Position numbers and translations under genes: made by a program
Part shown: piece after piece, positions 5,996 through 11,186 of the stretch
How positions within the stretch are numbered: the stretch's first letter is position 1
How the letters are laid out: every line of letters starts with the position of its first letter
Assembly: GCA_016839955.1 (NCBI GenBank)
Contig: JAEOTI010000350.1
Coordinates: 1 to 11,186, forward strand
DNA length: 11,186 nt
Origin: Candidatus Hodarchaeota archaeon
GTDB taxonomy: Archaea; Asgardarchaeota; Heimdallarchaeia; Hodarchaeales; YT1-057
Reading direction: 5' to 3'
Notes under the pieces: model-generated
What the model was told of the DNA's origin: nothing
Databases searched by the model: none
What the model saw: only the letters and a program-made list of their open reading frames with translations

Positions 5996-6697
5996 ATGGA
6001 TCATTATCTAGACGCCCTTTTAGCATTAGAATATATTTTAGACAAAGTAGGTCAATATCATTGGAAAGCTAATATACGTAGAGATATCAGAATGTGGATA
6101 GAAAAACAGGATTCTACACATCAGGAAAATTATGGAGGGATGGGCTCATTTAATGATATTGCAATAGGTTCTATAGATGATAACGTTACTCCAAAAACTG
6201 CTCCTTGGATTCACCGTCTTTTTCTAGACATTCAATCGATTGCGTATGCACTAGCGGAAAACCCACCTAAAATAACTCCTGCAAAAGTTGAGAAAATGAT
6301 AGGGAATCTTGGGTTTCAGTTAGAAGGTATGCAATGTTTAGATTGTGGATATGCAAGTACATCAATTGTAGATATTTCAGCATTTGTAATTAACAATATT
6401 ACTAGACAAGATGTTCTTGAATTTCTAAAGAAGGGAGCTTTAATTGATCTAGTAAAATCTCGTTTTACAAATGAGCCTGATGAATATAATAATGTTCTTG
6501 AGAAAACAATAGAATTAGTCGAAAAGAATGGTTTCACTGTAATAAAGAAGAAAACTTGGCAAAAACAATGCAATTGGTGCAATAGTAAAAGAATGGACCT
6601 TACTTATTGGATTTTAAATGAAACAAAAGATAAATTCTTAGCAACAAGTTTAGATGCTTCGATGCTTCCTCAAAATATTAGATCTGCATTTAAATAA
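5996..6697 (+). CDS. Uncharacterised protein: GGMGSFND domain plus two CxxC zinc-binding-like motifs
   Basis: 233 residues, ATG start with AAGGA ten bases upstream. Residues ~3-88 are mostly helical and carry YGGMGSFNDIAI (46-57) and a later helix FLDIQSIAYALAE. From memory this resembles a small bacterial family of unknown function (DUF6966-like) that has the same GGMGSFND signature; that link is not certain. Residues ~95-200 contain QCLDCGYA (C114, C117) and QCNWCNSKR (C192, C195), two knuckles that could together bind one zinc, separated by a helical insert of about 75 residues. No signal peptide, so cytoplasmic. It is convergent with the methyltransferase gene (14-base gap). The function is unknown. 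Confidence 0.75.
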   Translation: MDHYLDALLALEYILDKVGQYHWKANIRRDIRMWIEKQDSTHQENYGGMGSFNDIAIGSIDDNVTPKTAPWIHRLFLDIQSIAYALAENPPKITPAKVEKMIGNLGFQLEGMQCLDCGYASTSIVDISAFVINNITRQDVLEFLKKGALIDLVKSRFTNEPDEYNNVLEKTIELVEKNGFTVIKKKTWQKQCNWCNSKRMDLTYWILNETKDKFLATSLDASMLPQNIRSAFK

Positions 6698-6711
6698 AAT
6701 TTAATTAATAT

Positions 6712-7335
6712 TTATGATTTAATTGCATAAAAAAATAGTTGAATTTCCTTATTAGCAGGATCTTTTGGTTTGAATTCGTTTACTTCGACTTTCAAAGGTA
6801 ATAATCCTAATTTTTCAATCATTCGCTTAATTTCTTCTCTATCATATGCATTAAAAAACATTTTTTGACCTAAAAACTCCGAAAAACCTTCATATTTCCC
6901 TTCCACCATTGAAAATAAAAAAAAACCATGTGAAACTAGTTTGTTAAGAAATCCATTAATGAAAGTCGGAAAATTCTCTCGAGGTAAATGTAATAGGGAA
7001 AAAAAGGCAGTAATTGCCTTAAAACTTTCTTTCTTGAATGGTAAGGTTTCCATATCTGTTAAAACAAAATTAGTTGCAGGCACTTGATTCCTTGCTATTT
7101 CTAACATTCCCTTTGATATGTCAATTCCGATAACTTGCAGACCTGCAGAGTTAAACAATTTAGCAGTGGGATTTCCTGTACCACATCCAAGATCTAATAT
7201 AAGGTCCTCAGACTTAAGTCGCTTTATTAACCAGTAAATTGCTTTTATTTGGTTCAGGTTATCTCCAAAAATTTCTTCATAATATCTACCAATTCGATCA
7301 TAGCCCTGAGAAATAGATTGCTTTCTCTTATCCAT
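6712..7335 (-). CDS. Class I SAM-dependent methyltransferase
   Basis: 207 residues, ATG start. Rossmann-fold SAM-binding motif I is LILDLGCGTGNP (45-56), the acidic residue after beta 2 is D72 in VIGIDISKGML, and motif II-like TDMETLPF is at 93-100, as in Methyltransf_11/25 (UbiE-like) enzymes. The following strand AITAFFSLLHL and helix fit the family. The N-terminus has YDRIGRYYEEIF, common in small-molecule methyltransferases. The C-terminal part (FNAYDREEIKRMIEKLGL) matches the usual last helix before a beta hairpin. The substrate cannot be predicted. It lies downstream of the reductase-like gene on the same strand with a 132-base gap containing hairpins, so it is probably transcribed separately. 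The site before the start (GTGAAGAAA) is weak. Confidence 0.88.
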   Translation of the reverse strand: MDKRKQSISQGYDRIGRYYEEIFGDNLNQIKAIYWLIKRLKSEDLILDLGCGTGNPTAKLFNSAGLQVIGIDISKGMLEIARNQVPATNFVLTDMETLPFKKESFKAITAFFSLLHLPRENFPTFINGFLNKLVSHGFFLFSMVEGKYEGFSEFLGQKMFFNAYDREEIKRMIEKLGLLPLKVEVNEFKPKDPANKEIQLFFYAIKS

Positions 7336-7364
7336 TTTTCTTCACAAAATTTCGTTTTCTTCCG

Positions 7365-7411
7365 ATTATTCCAAATAATGAGCAATATTTTAGTCCCTAA
7401 TGAGACTAAAA
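7365..7411 (-). promoter_or_regulatory. Two palindromes and TATA-like element before the methyltransferase gene
   Basis: TTTTAGTC (7388-7395) and GACTAAAA (7404-7411) form an 8-bp inverted repeat with an 8-base spacer. ATTATT (7365-7370) and AATAAT (7374-7379) form a second, smaller one. On the - strand CTAAAATATTG (about 7383-7393) is TATA-like and would place the start near 7362. The larger repeat could alternatively be a terminator hairpin of the upstream reductase-like gene. Confidence 0.35.
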
Positions 7412-7467
7412 ATTGAAAGAAGTAATTTTTAGAGTCTTAATTTTTGCACTGAGTAATCTCCTAAGCT

Positions 7468-8427
7468 CTAGGTATAATCCCAATAAGGTTTACGGATATA
7501 TTTGTATGCAGTATGGGCTGCTAGTGCCCCTTGAGCAGCAGCGATGGTTGCCAGTTGATATGGTGATACAATGTCTCCAACAGCAAATATTCCTGGCGCA
7601 TTTGTGCGCTGTTCTTTATCCACTTTTATAAATCTACCATCCATATTGAGTTCTAAATCCTTGAAAATCTCGGTGTTAGGGACAAGACCAACAGCAAGGA
7701 TGATCTTATCAACTTCTACAGTAAATTTCTTTTTCTTTTGATTTTCTACTAAAACAGCTTTCTCCACATTATTTGTCCCTTCAATCGCTTCAAGTCCAGT
7801 GTTATAATAGATATCAGCTAATTTTTCAGTAATTATCCTTTCAACAACAGATTCAGCCCCTCTGAATGCTGAACGACGATGAGCCAATGTAATGTTGGAG
7901 GTAACTTTAGAAAGATCAATAACAGCATCTAAAGCAGTATCGCCACCGCCTACAACAAGAACCCGTTTGTCCTTGAAAACAGTAGGATCAGTAACATATG
8001 GATAGACACCTCTGTCCTTAACAGAGAATTTTCTTTCTCCCGGTACACCAAGTTCGTTTGGGCGCATACCCGTGGCAATAATAACCACTTTTGCACGATA
8101 TTTGCGTTCATTAGTAATAATTGTACGGTCTGAACGAATTTCAACGACTCTTTCTTTGATTAAATAGACTCCTTGATCTGCAGCCTGCCGAACGAGGTTT
8201 GAGGTTAGATGTTCAGCCCTGATTTTTGGAAAACCAGGAAAATTGAAAATCTCTTTTTGGGGGTAAATTGTAGCCATTAACCCGCCCCAAGTTCCTCCTT
8301 CCATTATAGCTGTCCTTAAACCTTTATAAGAAGCAATTATCCCAGCACTTAGTCCTGCTGGACCCCCACCTAATACAATCACATCATAACTTGGGAGATA
8401 ATTTTCATTTATTTCCTGTTGGCTCAT
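7468..8427 (-). CDS. Thioredoxin-reductase-like flavoprotein without redox cysteines (ferredoxin/NADP reductase type)
   Basis: 319 residues, usual for the low-molecular-weight thioredoxin reductase family. FAD-binding GGGPAG is at 20-25, the ATG motif at 118-120, the NAD(P)-binding GGGDTALD at 160-167, HRRSAFR at 183-189 (the HRRxxxR pattern that favours NADPH), and the C-terminal FAD motif GIFAVGD at 279-285. Where true thioredoxin reductases have CATC, this protein has GVYPYVTDPTVF (140-151), and it has no cysteine anywhere. It therefore cannot reduce thioredoxin by dithiol exchange; YumC-type ferredoxin-NADP reductases have the same change. It may pass electrons between NADPH and ferredoxin or another carrier, possibly for the redox proteins nearby. 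Start: ATG with GAAGGAAGAG upstream. The PerR-like gene lies 140 bases upstream on the same strand. Confidence 0.85.
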   Translation of the reverse strand: MSQQEINENYLPSYDVIVLGGGPAGLSAGIIASYKGLRTAIMEGGTWGGLMATIYPQKEIFNFPGFPKIRAEHLTSNLVRQAADQGVYLIKERVVEIRSDRTIITNERKYRAKVVIIATGMRPNELGVPGERKFSVKDRGVYPYVTDPTVFKDKRVLVVGGGDTALDAVIDLSKVTSNITLAHRRSAFRGAESVVERIITEKLADIYYNTGLEAIEGTNNVEKAVLVENQKKKKFTVEVDKIILAVGLVPNTEIFKDLELNMDGRFIKVDKEQRTNAPGIFAVGDIVSPYQLATIAAAQGALAAHTAYKYIRKPYWDYT

Positions 8428-8515
8428 TCGTTCTCTTCCTTCAAAATATTTTATTCGAAAATTGTATTCTATTTAGAAGATACTCATTAAACATAATTTA
8501 AACATCGAAGTTGGC

Positions 8516-8533
8516 AATAAAGAAATAAAAAAG
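8516..8533 (-). terminator. T-tract terminator after the PerR-like gene
   Basis: On the - strand the region about 35-50 bases after the regulator stop reads as a T-rich run (TTCTTTTTTATTTCTTTATTG). No strong stem precedes it. It is consistent with archaeal T-tract termination and with the reductase-like gene having its own promoter. Confidence 0.35.
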
Positions 8534-8567
8534 AAGGATAATAGATTTTGTATTGACTGAAATTTTC

Positions 8568-8990
8568 TCATTTATTATTAAGAGAACACTCTTTACAAAT
8601 CGTATAAAGATCTAATCGTTGACCAACTGGTTTGATATTTAATTCTGAGATAATCTGCGACCAAAATTCTTCTACAGTCTCCCCAAAATAGTCATACACT
8701 TCACTACAGGTGGAGCATATGATATTAACATGTGGTTTGATATTAGGGTCAAACCTGGAACTTCCAGGACCCCCAAGTTCTTGTACGAACCCTAATTCTT
8801 TTAGAAGGTGCAAGCTATGATATATAGTTGCAATACTAACTGTTGGATGATTTCTTACCACTTCTTTATAGATTTGTTCCGCAGTTGGATGATCTTGTCT
8901 GGTTATTACCACTTTAAAAATAGTTAATCGCTGCGGAGTGGCCTTAAATCCTTTTTCTCGTAGTTTCGTAATGAAATCGTCCTCAAGCAT
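8568..8990 (-). CDS. perR: Fur-family regulator, PerR-like
   Basis: 140 residues from ATG at 8990; a TTG at 9002 would add only MNLN. Residues ~1-80 are the Fur winged helix (GFKATPQRLTIF, HPTAEQIYKEV, SIATIYHSLHLL). The structural zinc site is C92/C95 (ICSTC) and C132/C135 (ICKEC). The regulatory metal site compares well with Bacillus PerR: H34 (His37), D81 in SRFD (Asp85), H87 (His91) and D100 (Asp104, the residue that separates PerR from Fur). His93 is replaced by N89, a change also seen in other PerR-like proteins. In PerR, peroxide oxidises metal-binding His residues and releases DNA. It is divergent from the Dps-like ferritin gene with a Per-box-like site between them, so it probably controls that gene and itself. 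It could instead sense iron. Confidence 0.88.
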   Translation of the reverse strand: MLEDDFITKLREKGFKATPQRLTIFKVVITRQDHPTAEQIYKEVVRNHPTVSIATIYHSLHLLKELGFVQELGGPGSSRFDPNIKPHVNIICSTCSEVYDYFGETVEEFWSQIISELNIKPVGQRLDLYTICKECSLNNK

Positions 8991-9032
8991 ATTTAAATTC
9001 AATTTTGACTCATTAAAAAAGACATTTATTCC

Positions 9033-9042
9033 TTATTTAAAT
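9033..9042 (-). promoter_or_regulatory. TATA-like element for the PerR-like gene
   Basis: Reads ATTTAAATAA on the - strand. A start about 25 bases downstream (near 9011) gives a leader of about 20 bases to the ATG at 8990. No clear Shine-Dalgarno site is present. The Per-box-like site is about 30 bases upstream of this element. Confidence 0.4.
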
Positions 9043-9070
9043 CCATTCTAATTTAATACTAAAACTTAAA

Positions 9071-9085
9071 TAATAATCATTATAA
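9071..9085. promoter_or_regulatory. Per-box-like operator between the PerR-like and Dps-like genes
   Basis: TAATAATCATTATAA matches the bacterial Per-box consensus TTATAATNATTATAA at 13 of the 14 defined positions and is palindromic around C9078. It abuts the ferritin TATA box (9086-9094), where the archaeal BRE should be, so a bound repressor would block TFB/TBP. It matches the Fur consensus (TGATAATNATTATCA) slightly less well. Confidence 0.65.
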
Positions 9086-9094
9086 TTTATAATT
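9086..9094 (+). promoter_or_regulatory. TATA box of the Dps-like ferritin operon
   Basis: TTTATAATT predicts a transcript start near 9116, giving a very short leader of about 8 bases before the ATG at 9124. A small palindrome CTCAC-TAAT-GTGAG (9102-9115) sits at the predicted start and could be another protein site or part of the initiator. Confidence 0.5.
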
Positions 9095-9123
9095 AGCTAT
9101 GCTCACTAATGTGAGGGATAAAA

Positions 9124-9681
9124 ATGGCTAAAGTTGCTAGAAAAATGGTTGAAAAAGCAGGAGTAGATGTTGAAAAACTTCTTGAACTGTTAGTAAAGAA
9201 TGCTGCCGCAGAGTTGACAACCTATTACTATTATACTATTTTACGAGTCAACTTGATCGGATTGGAAGGAGAGGGTATCAAAGAAATTGCTGAAGCTGCA
9301 CGTATTGAAGATCGTAATCACTTTGAAGCTCTTATACCACGAATTTATGAGTTGGGTGGAAAACTCCCAGATGATATGAAAGAATTCCATGATTTATCCG
9401 CATGTCCGCCAGCATCACTTCCTAGTGATCCCACGGACACCAAAGCAATGTTAGAGGTACTTGTTAATGCTGAGAGATGTGCAGTACAGGGTTATACGGA
9501 GATCTGCAATATGACAGCAGGTAAAGATCACCGAACTTATGACCTGGCACTCGCAATTCTGAACGAGGAAATTGAACATGAAAGTTGGTTCTCAGAATTC
9601 TTAGGAGAAGGTCCATCTGGACATTTCTTACGAACTGGGGAAACGTCTCCCTTCGTGTCAAAATTTCTAAGATCTATATAA
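9124..9681 (+). CDS. Dps-like (DPSL) ferritin, Fe(II)/H2O2 detoxifying
   Basis: 185 residues, ATG start. Closely resembles the archaeal DPSL subfamily of ferritins, which form 12-subunit shells and use H2O2 to oxidise Fe(II), protecting DNA. The four-helix bundle carries the diiron ligands: E30 (AAAELTTYYYY), E62/H66 in IEDRNHFEA, E117 in NAERCAV, and E149-x-x-H152 in NEEIEHESWF. C94 (SACPP) and C119 (ERC), 25 residues apart, are the cysteine pair typical of this subfamily next to the ferroxidase site. It is the first gene of a tandem pair and lies divergent from the PerR-like gene behind a Per-box-like site, so induction by peroxide or iron is likely. The C-terminal tail after GPSGHF is about 18 residues. 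Confidence 0.93.
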   Translation: MAKVARKMVEKAGVDVEKLLELLVKNAAAELTTYYYYTILRVNLIGLEGEGIKEIAEAARIEDRNHFEALIPRIYELGGKLPDDMKEFHDLSACPPASLPSDPTDTKAMLEVLVNAERCAVQGYTEICNMTAGKDHRTYDLALAILNEEIEHESWFSEFLGEGPSGHFLRTGETSPFVSKFLRSI

Positions 9682-9692
9682 ACTGAGAATAA

Positions 9693-10229
9693 TTGATATT
9701 AACTGAACAAACACTTAGGCAAGCACCAAATAAGTTCGATGTGATCAGAGTGGGAACAAAAAGTACCGATTTAGTTTCGATGGACAAAAATGAAGTAGTA
9801 ACTGAACTCAACAAAGCTTATTGCGATGAATGGTTAGCATTTTTCCAATATAATAGCTTAGCTACTATTGCAACAGGGAGAGGATCTTTTCAGTTTGCAA
9901 AAGAAATCAAAAACATTGCAGAAGAAGAACTTGAACATGCTGAAGAAGTTGCAGAACGAATTCTTGAACTAGGGGGAACACCTACCATTATGTGGGATGA
10001 TATCAATAAGAAAGCAAATTGCAAATACCCCGATAAACTACCCAACGAAAAAGATCTTGAGGGAATGGCTCATTTAATCCTAGATGACGAACAATGCGCT
10101 ATTACAGTCTATGATAAACTAATGAAACTAACTAAAGACAAAGATTTCAAAACCTACAATCTTATGATGCATATCTTGGAAGAAGAAGTCGTCCATGAAA
10201 ACAAAATGCTACAATTTTTGGGAGAATGA
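9693..10229 (+). CDS. Second Dps-like/bacterioferritin-like protein, paralogue of the preceding gene
   Basis: 178 residues from TTG at 9693, 11 bases after the previous stop, so co-transcribed. It is a four-helix ferritin-like protein with diiron ligands E46 (CDEWLAFFQY), E79-x-x-H82 (EELEHAEE), E133 (DDEQCA) and E165-x-x-H168 (EEEVVHEN). It keeps the DPSL cysteine pair: C110 (ANCKYP) and C135 (EQC), again 25 residues apart. Sequence similarity to the first paralogue is low outside these sites, so the duplication is old; the two could form separate or mixed shells. The start is uncertain: TTG has little upstream ribosome-binding signal, and ATG at 9780 (MDKNEVVTELNKAY) would begin just before helix 1, without the 29 N-terminal residues. 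It probably also stores or detoxifies iron. Confidence 0.88.
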   Translation: MILTEQTLRQAPNKFDVIRVGTKSTDLVSMDKNEVVTELNKAYCDEWLAFFQYNSLATIATGRGSFQFAKEIKNIAEEELEHAEEVAERILELGGTPTIMWDDINKKANCKYPDKLPNEKDLEGMAHLILDDEQCAITVYDKLMKLTKDKDFKTYNLMMHILEEEVVHENKMLQFLGE

Positions 10230-10266
10230 TAATCTAATTCATTCTCCACCTTTTTCTCTTTTATTT
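10221..10266 (+). terminator. Hairpin and T-rich terminator of the Dps-like operon
   Basis: GGAGAATGA (10221-10229, ending in the TGA stop) and TCATTCTCC (10239-10247) form a perfect 9-bp stem with a 9-base loop, followed by ACC and a T-rich run (10251-10266). The stem includes the last codons and the stop codon of the second ferritin. Only the + side has the T run, so it ends the ferritin operon. Confidence 0.7.
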
Positions 10267-10268
10267 GT

Positions 10269-10808
10269 CTATGATTCCCATTTAATTGTACAACCAATTG
10301 CATAAGTTGACGAATTTTCGATTTCACGACCTTCTAGAAGAGCTTCTATTGCATCTCGAAGGTGTTGTTTTTCGACTTTATCTGGTTCTTTCCAATTATC
10401 GTCAATTGCTCCAGTATATCGAAGTTCTCGTTTTTCATCAAACATAAAAATATGAGGAGTCCTTTCGGCTCCATAAGCTTCCGCTGTCTCTTGCATTTCG
10501 TCTCGTAGATATGGAAAGTTAAAATTTTTGTTTTTCGCTCTTTTTACCATACTATGGAAGTTGTCTTGGGGATAATTTTTCGTTTCATTGGAATTTATTG
10601 CCACAATTGAAACTCCTTTTTCTCCATAATCTCGTTGAATAGCAACCATTCGGCCCTCGTAAGCTTGTACATAGGGACAATGATTGCAAGAAAAGATAAC
10701 TACTAAGACTTTTTTATCATCAAAAGATGATAAAGAATAATCTTTGCCATCGACACCTGGGAGGTTAAAATCTGGTGCTTTAGTTCCAAGACTGACCTTT
10801 TCGGACAT
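10269..10808 (-). CDS. Thioredoxin-fold PRX-like (AhpC/TSA-related) protein
   Basis: 179 residues, ATG start (MSEKVSLGTKAPDFNLPG). Thioredoxin fold of the redoxin/AhpC-TSA type: KAPDFNLPGVDGK at the N-terminus, strand VLVVIFSCNHCPYVQAY with active-site C41-N-H-C44, and cis-Pro118 in ERTPHIFMFD. The C-terminal AIGCTIKW with C173 matches the PRX-like family with GCSIKW ends. CxxC rather than a lone peroxidatic Cys in PxxxTxxC means it is probably a thiol-disulfide oxidoreductase or an atypical peroxide/thiol enzyme, not a classical peroxiredoxin. No signal peptide, so cytoplasmic. It is convergent with the ferritin operon and divergent from the small Cys protein. A TATA-like TTAATCTATAAC (about 10835-10846) suggests a short leader. 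Confidence 0.88.
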   Translation of the reverse strand: MSEKVSLGTKAPDFNLPGVDGKDYSLSSFDDKKVLVVIFSCNHCPYVQAYEGRMVAIQRDYGEKGVSIVAINSNETKNYPQDNFHSMVKRAKNKNFNFPYLRDEMQETAEAYGAERTPHIFMFDEKRELRYTGAIDDNWKEPDKVEKQHLRDAIEALLEGREIENSSTYAIGCTIKWES

Positions 10809-10890
10809 GATTATTACCTATATTATATCATGTGGTTATAGATTAAAAAGGTCTAAGATAATGACAGAAAGCTACATACAGGAGAAATCA

Positions 10891-10900
10891 AATTATAAAG
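10891..10900 (+). promoter_or_regulatory. TATA box for the small four-cysteine gene
   Basis: AATTATAAAG predicts a transcript start around 10918-10922 and a leader of 16-20 bases containing AAAAGGAG (10921-10928). The spacing is coherent with the ATG at 10938. Confidence 0.45.
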
Positions 10901-10937
10901 TAATTATCTAGACAACTGAAAAAAGGAGAAACTAGTA

Positions 10938-11108
10938 ATGGAAGAGTTACATCATAAAGGAAAAACCTGTGGAGACTGTGCGTGGTTAACTGAGAAATTT
11001 CCAGTGAAGAATGATACTTATGCCCTTTGTCGTCTAATAGTCCTTGGAGAATCCTTGGTTATGATGCAGAAAGATGAAATTGCGTGTCCTGAATTCGTTT
11101 CTAGATAA
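10938..11108 (+). CDS. Small four-cysteine protein, probable zinc or Fe-S binder
   Basis: 56 residues from ATG with a strong Shine-Dalgarno sequence AAAAGGAG nine bases upstream. Cysteines are C11 and C14 (GKTCGDCAWL), C31 (YALCRL) and C50 (IACPEFV). This C-x2-C-x16-C-x18-C layout, with aromatic or hydrophobic residues after each pair and a final CPxF, resembles small domains that hold a zinc or a [4Fe-4S] cluster (as in the small subunits of benzylsuccinate synthase-type enzymes). The metal and function are not known. It is divergent from the PRX-like gene and ends ten bases before the stop of a gene coming from the right. Good translation signals and conserved-type spacing make it a real gene despite its length. 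Confidence 0.72.
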   Translation: MEELHHKGKTCGDCAWLTEKFPVKNDTYALCRLIVLGESLVMMQKDEIACPEFVSR

Positions 11109-11118
11109 AAAACGGATT

Positions 11119-11186
11119 TTATTCAATGCAGTAGGGCGTAAGACGTTTACACAAGCCCATAGCCTCAGCTACTAACTCAGCTAGAT
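11119..11186 (-). CDS. C-terminal end of a gene running out of the window
   Basis: On the - strand one frame is open from the right edge to a TAA at 11119-11121, giving LAELVAEAMGLCKRLTPYCIE at most in the last part of a protein. The bases here are less AT-rich than the spacers, and the peptide looks like an amphipathic helix, as in a protein end. The open frame is only 22 codons, so this is a modest call. It would be convergent with the small four-cysteine gene. No function can be given. Confidence 0.45.
   Translation of the reverse strand, partial: LAELVAEAMGLCKRLTPYCIE

Noticed and set aside
10798..10811. Third near copy of the 11-mer (TTTCGGACATG) at the PRX-like start
   Set aside because: It encodes the start MSEK and lies at the start codon rather than upstream of a TATA box; 10 of 11 identity is explained by coding sequence.
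11119..11186. Possible mobile-element end or repeat at the right edge, because the base composition looks different
   Set aside because: No terminal inverted repeat or target duplication can be seen; an open - strand frame ending in TAA explains it better.

Overview
The window is an AT-rich archaeal segment, most probably from an Asgard archaeon (Heimdall/Hod-type lineage). The archaeal call rests on TATA-box promoters placed about 25 bases before likely transcript starts, archaeal-type Dps-like ferritins, Lrp-type regulators with two winged helices, and TTG/GTG starts. The Asgard call is an inference: it rests on the TPR protein with a GQG/GLYGPLP C-terminal region, and on the small secreted protein with a DWDGDQFEDD motif; both resemble proteins I associate with Asgard genomes. 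No rRNA, tRNA, CRISPR array or insertion sequence was seen.

Left part (1-2370). A 5'-truncated TPR-like gene on the + strand runs tail to tail, one base apart, into a flavodiiron protein gene on the - strand. The flavodiiron protein probably reduces O2 or NO. One of its iron-site positions, normally Asp, is Cys. The 300-base gap after it holds its TATA box, a degenerate Per-box-like site and a 12-bp inverted repeat.

Middle-left (2371-5995). A small secreted protein and a double-HTH Lrp-like regulator (+) converge on a secreted protein (-) with a signal peptide, two nearly identical Ig-like repeats and a caspase-fold peptidase domain with a His-Gly / Cys dyad. The convergent gap carries hairpin terminators. 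The peptidase gene has a strong TATA box, and its mRNA is predicted to begin with a perfect 10-bp hairpin just before a good Shine-Dalgarno site. A 450-base gap follows.

Middle (5996-7335). An uncharacterised protein has an N-terminal GGMGSFND motif and a C-terminal part with two CxxC pairs. It is convergent with a class I SAM methyltransferase gene.

Right part (7468-11186). This is a redox and iron cluster: a cysteine-free thioredoxin-reductase-like flavoprotein (probably a ferredoxin/NADP reductase type), a PerR-like Fur regulator, and, divergent from it, two tandem Dps-like ferritin paralogues followed by a clear hairpin terminator. A PRX-like thioredoxin-fold protein, a 56-residue four-cysteine protein and the end of another gene follow. 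The regulator and the first ferritin share a 15-base site matching the bacterial Per-box consensus at 13 of 14 defined positions, directly before the ferritin TATA box. The simplest reading is a peroxide/iron stress regulon: PerR senses peroxide, the Dps-like proteins remove Fe(II) and H2O2, the flavodiiron protein removes O2 or NO, and the flavoprotein reductase supplies electrons. This suits an anaerobe or microaerophile that meets oxygen.
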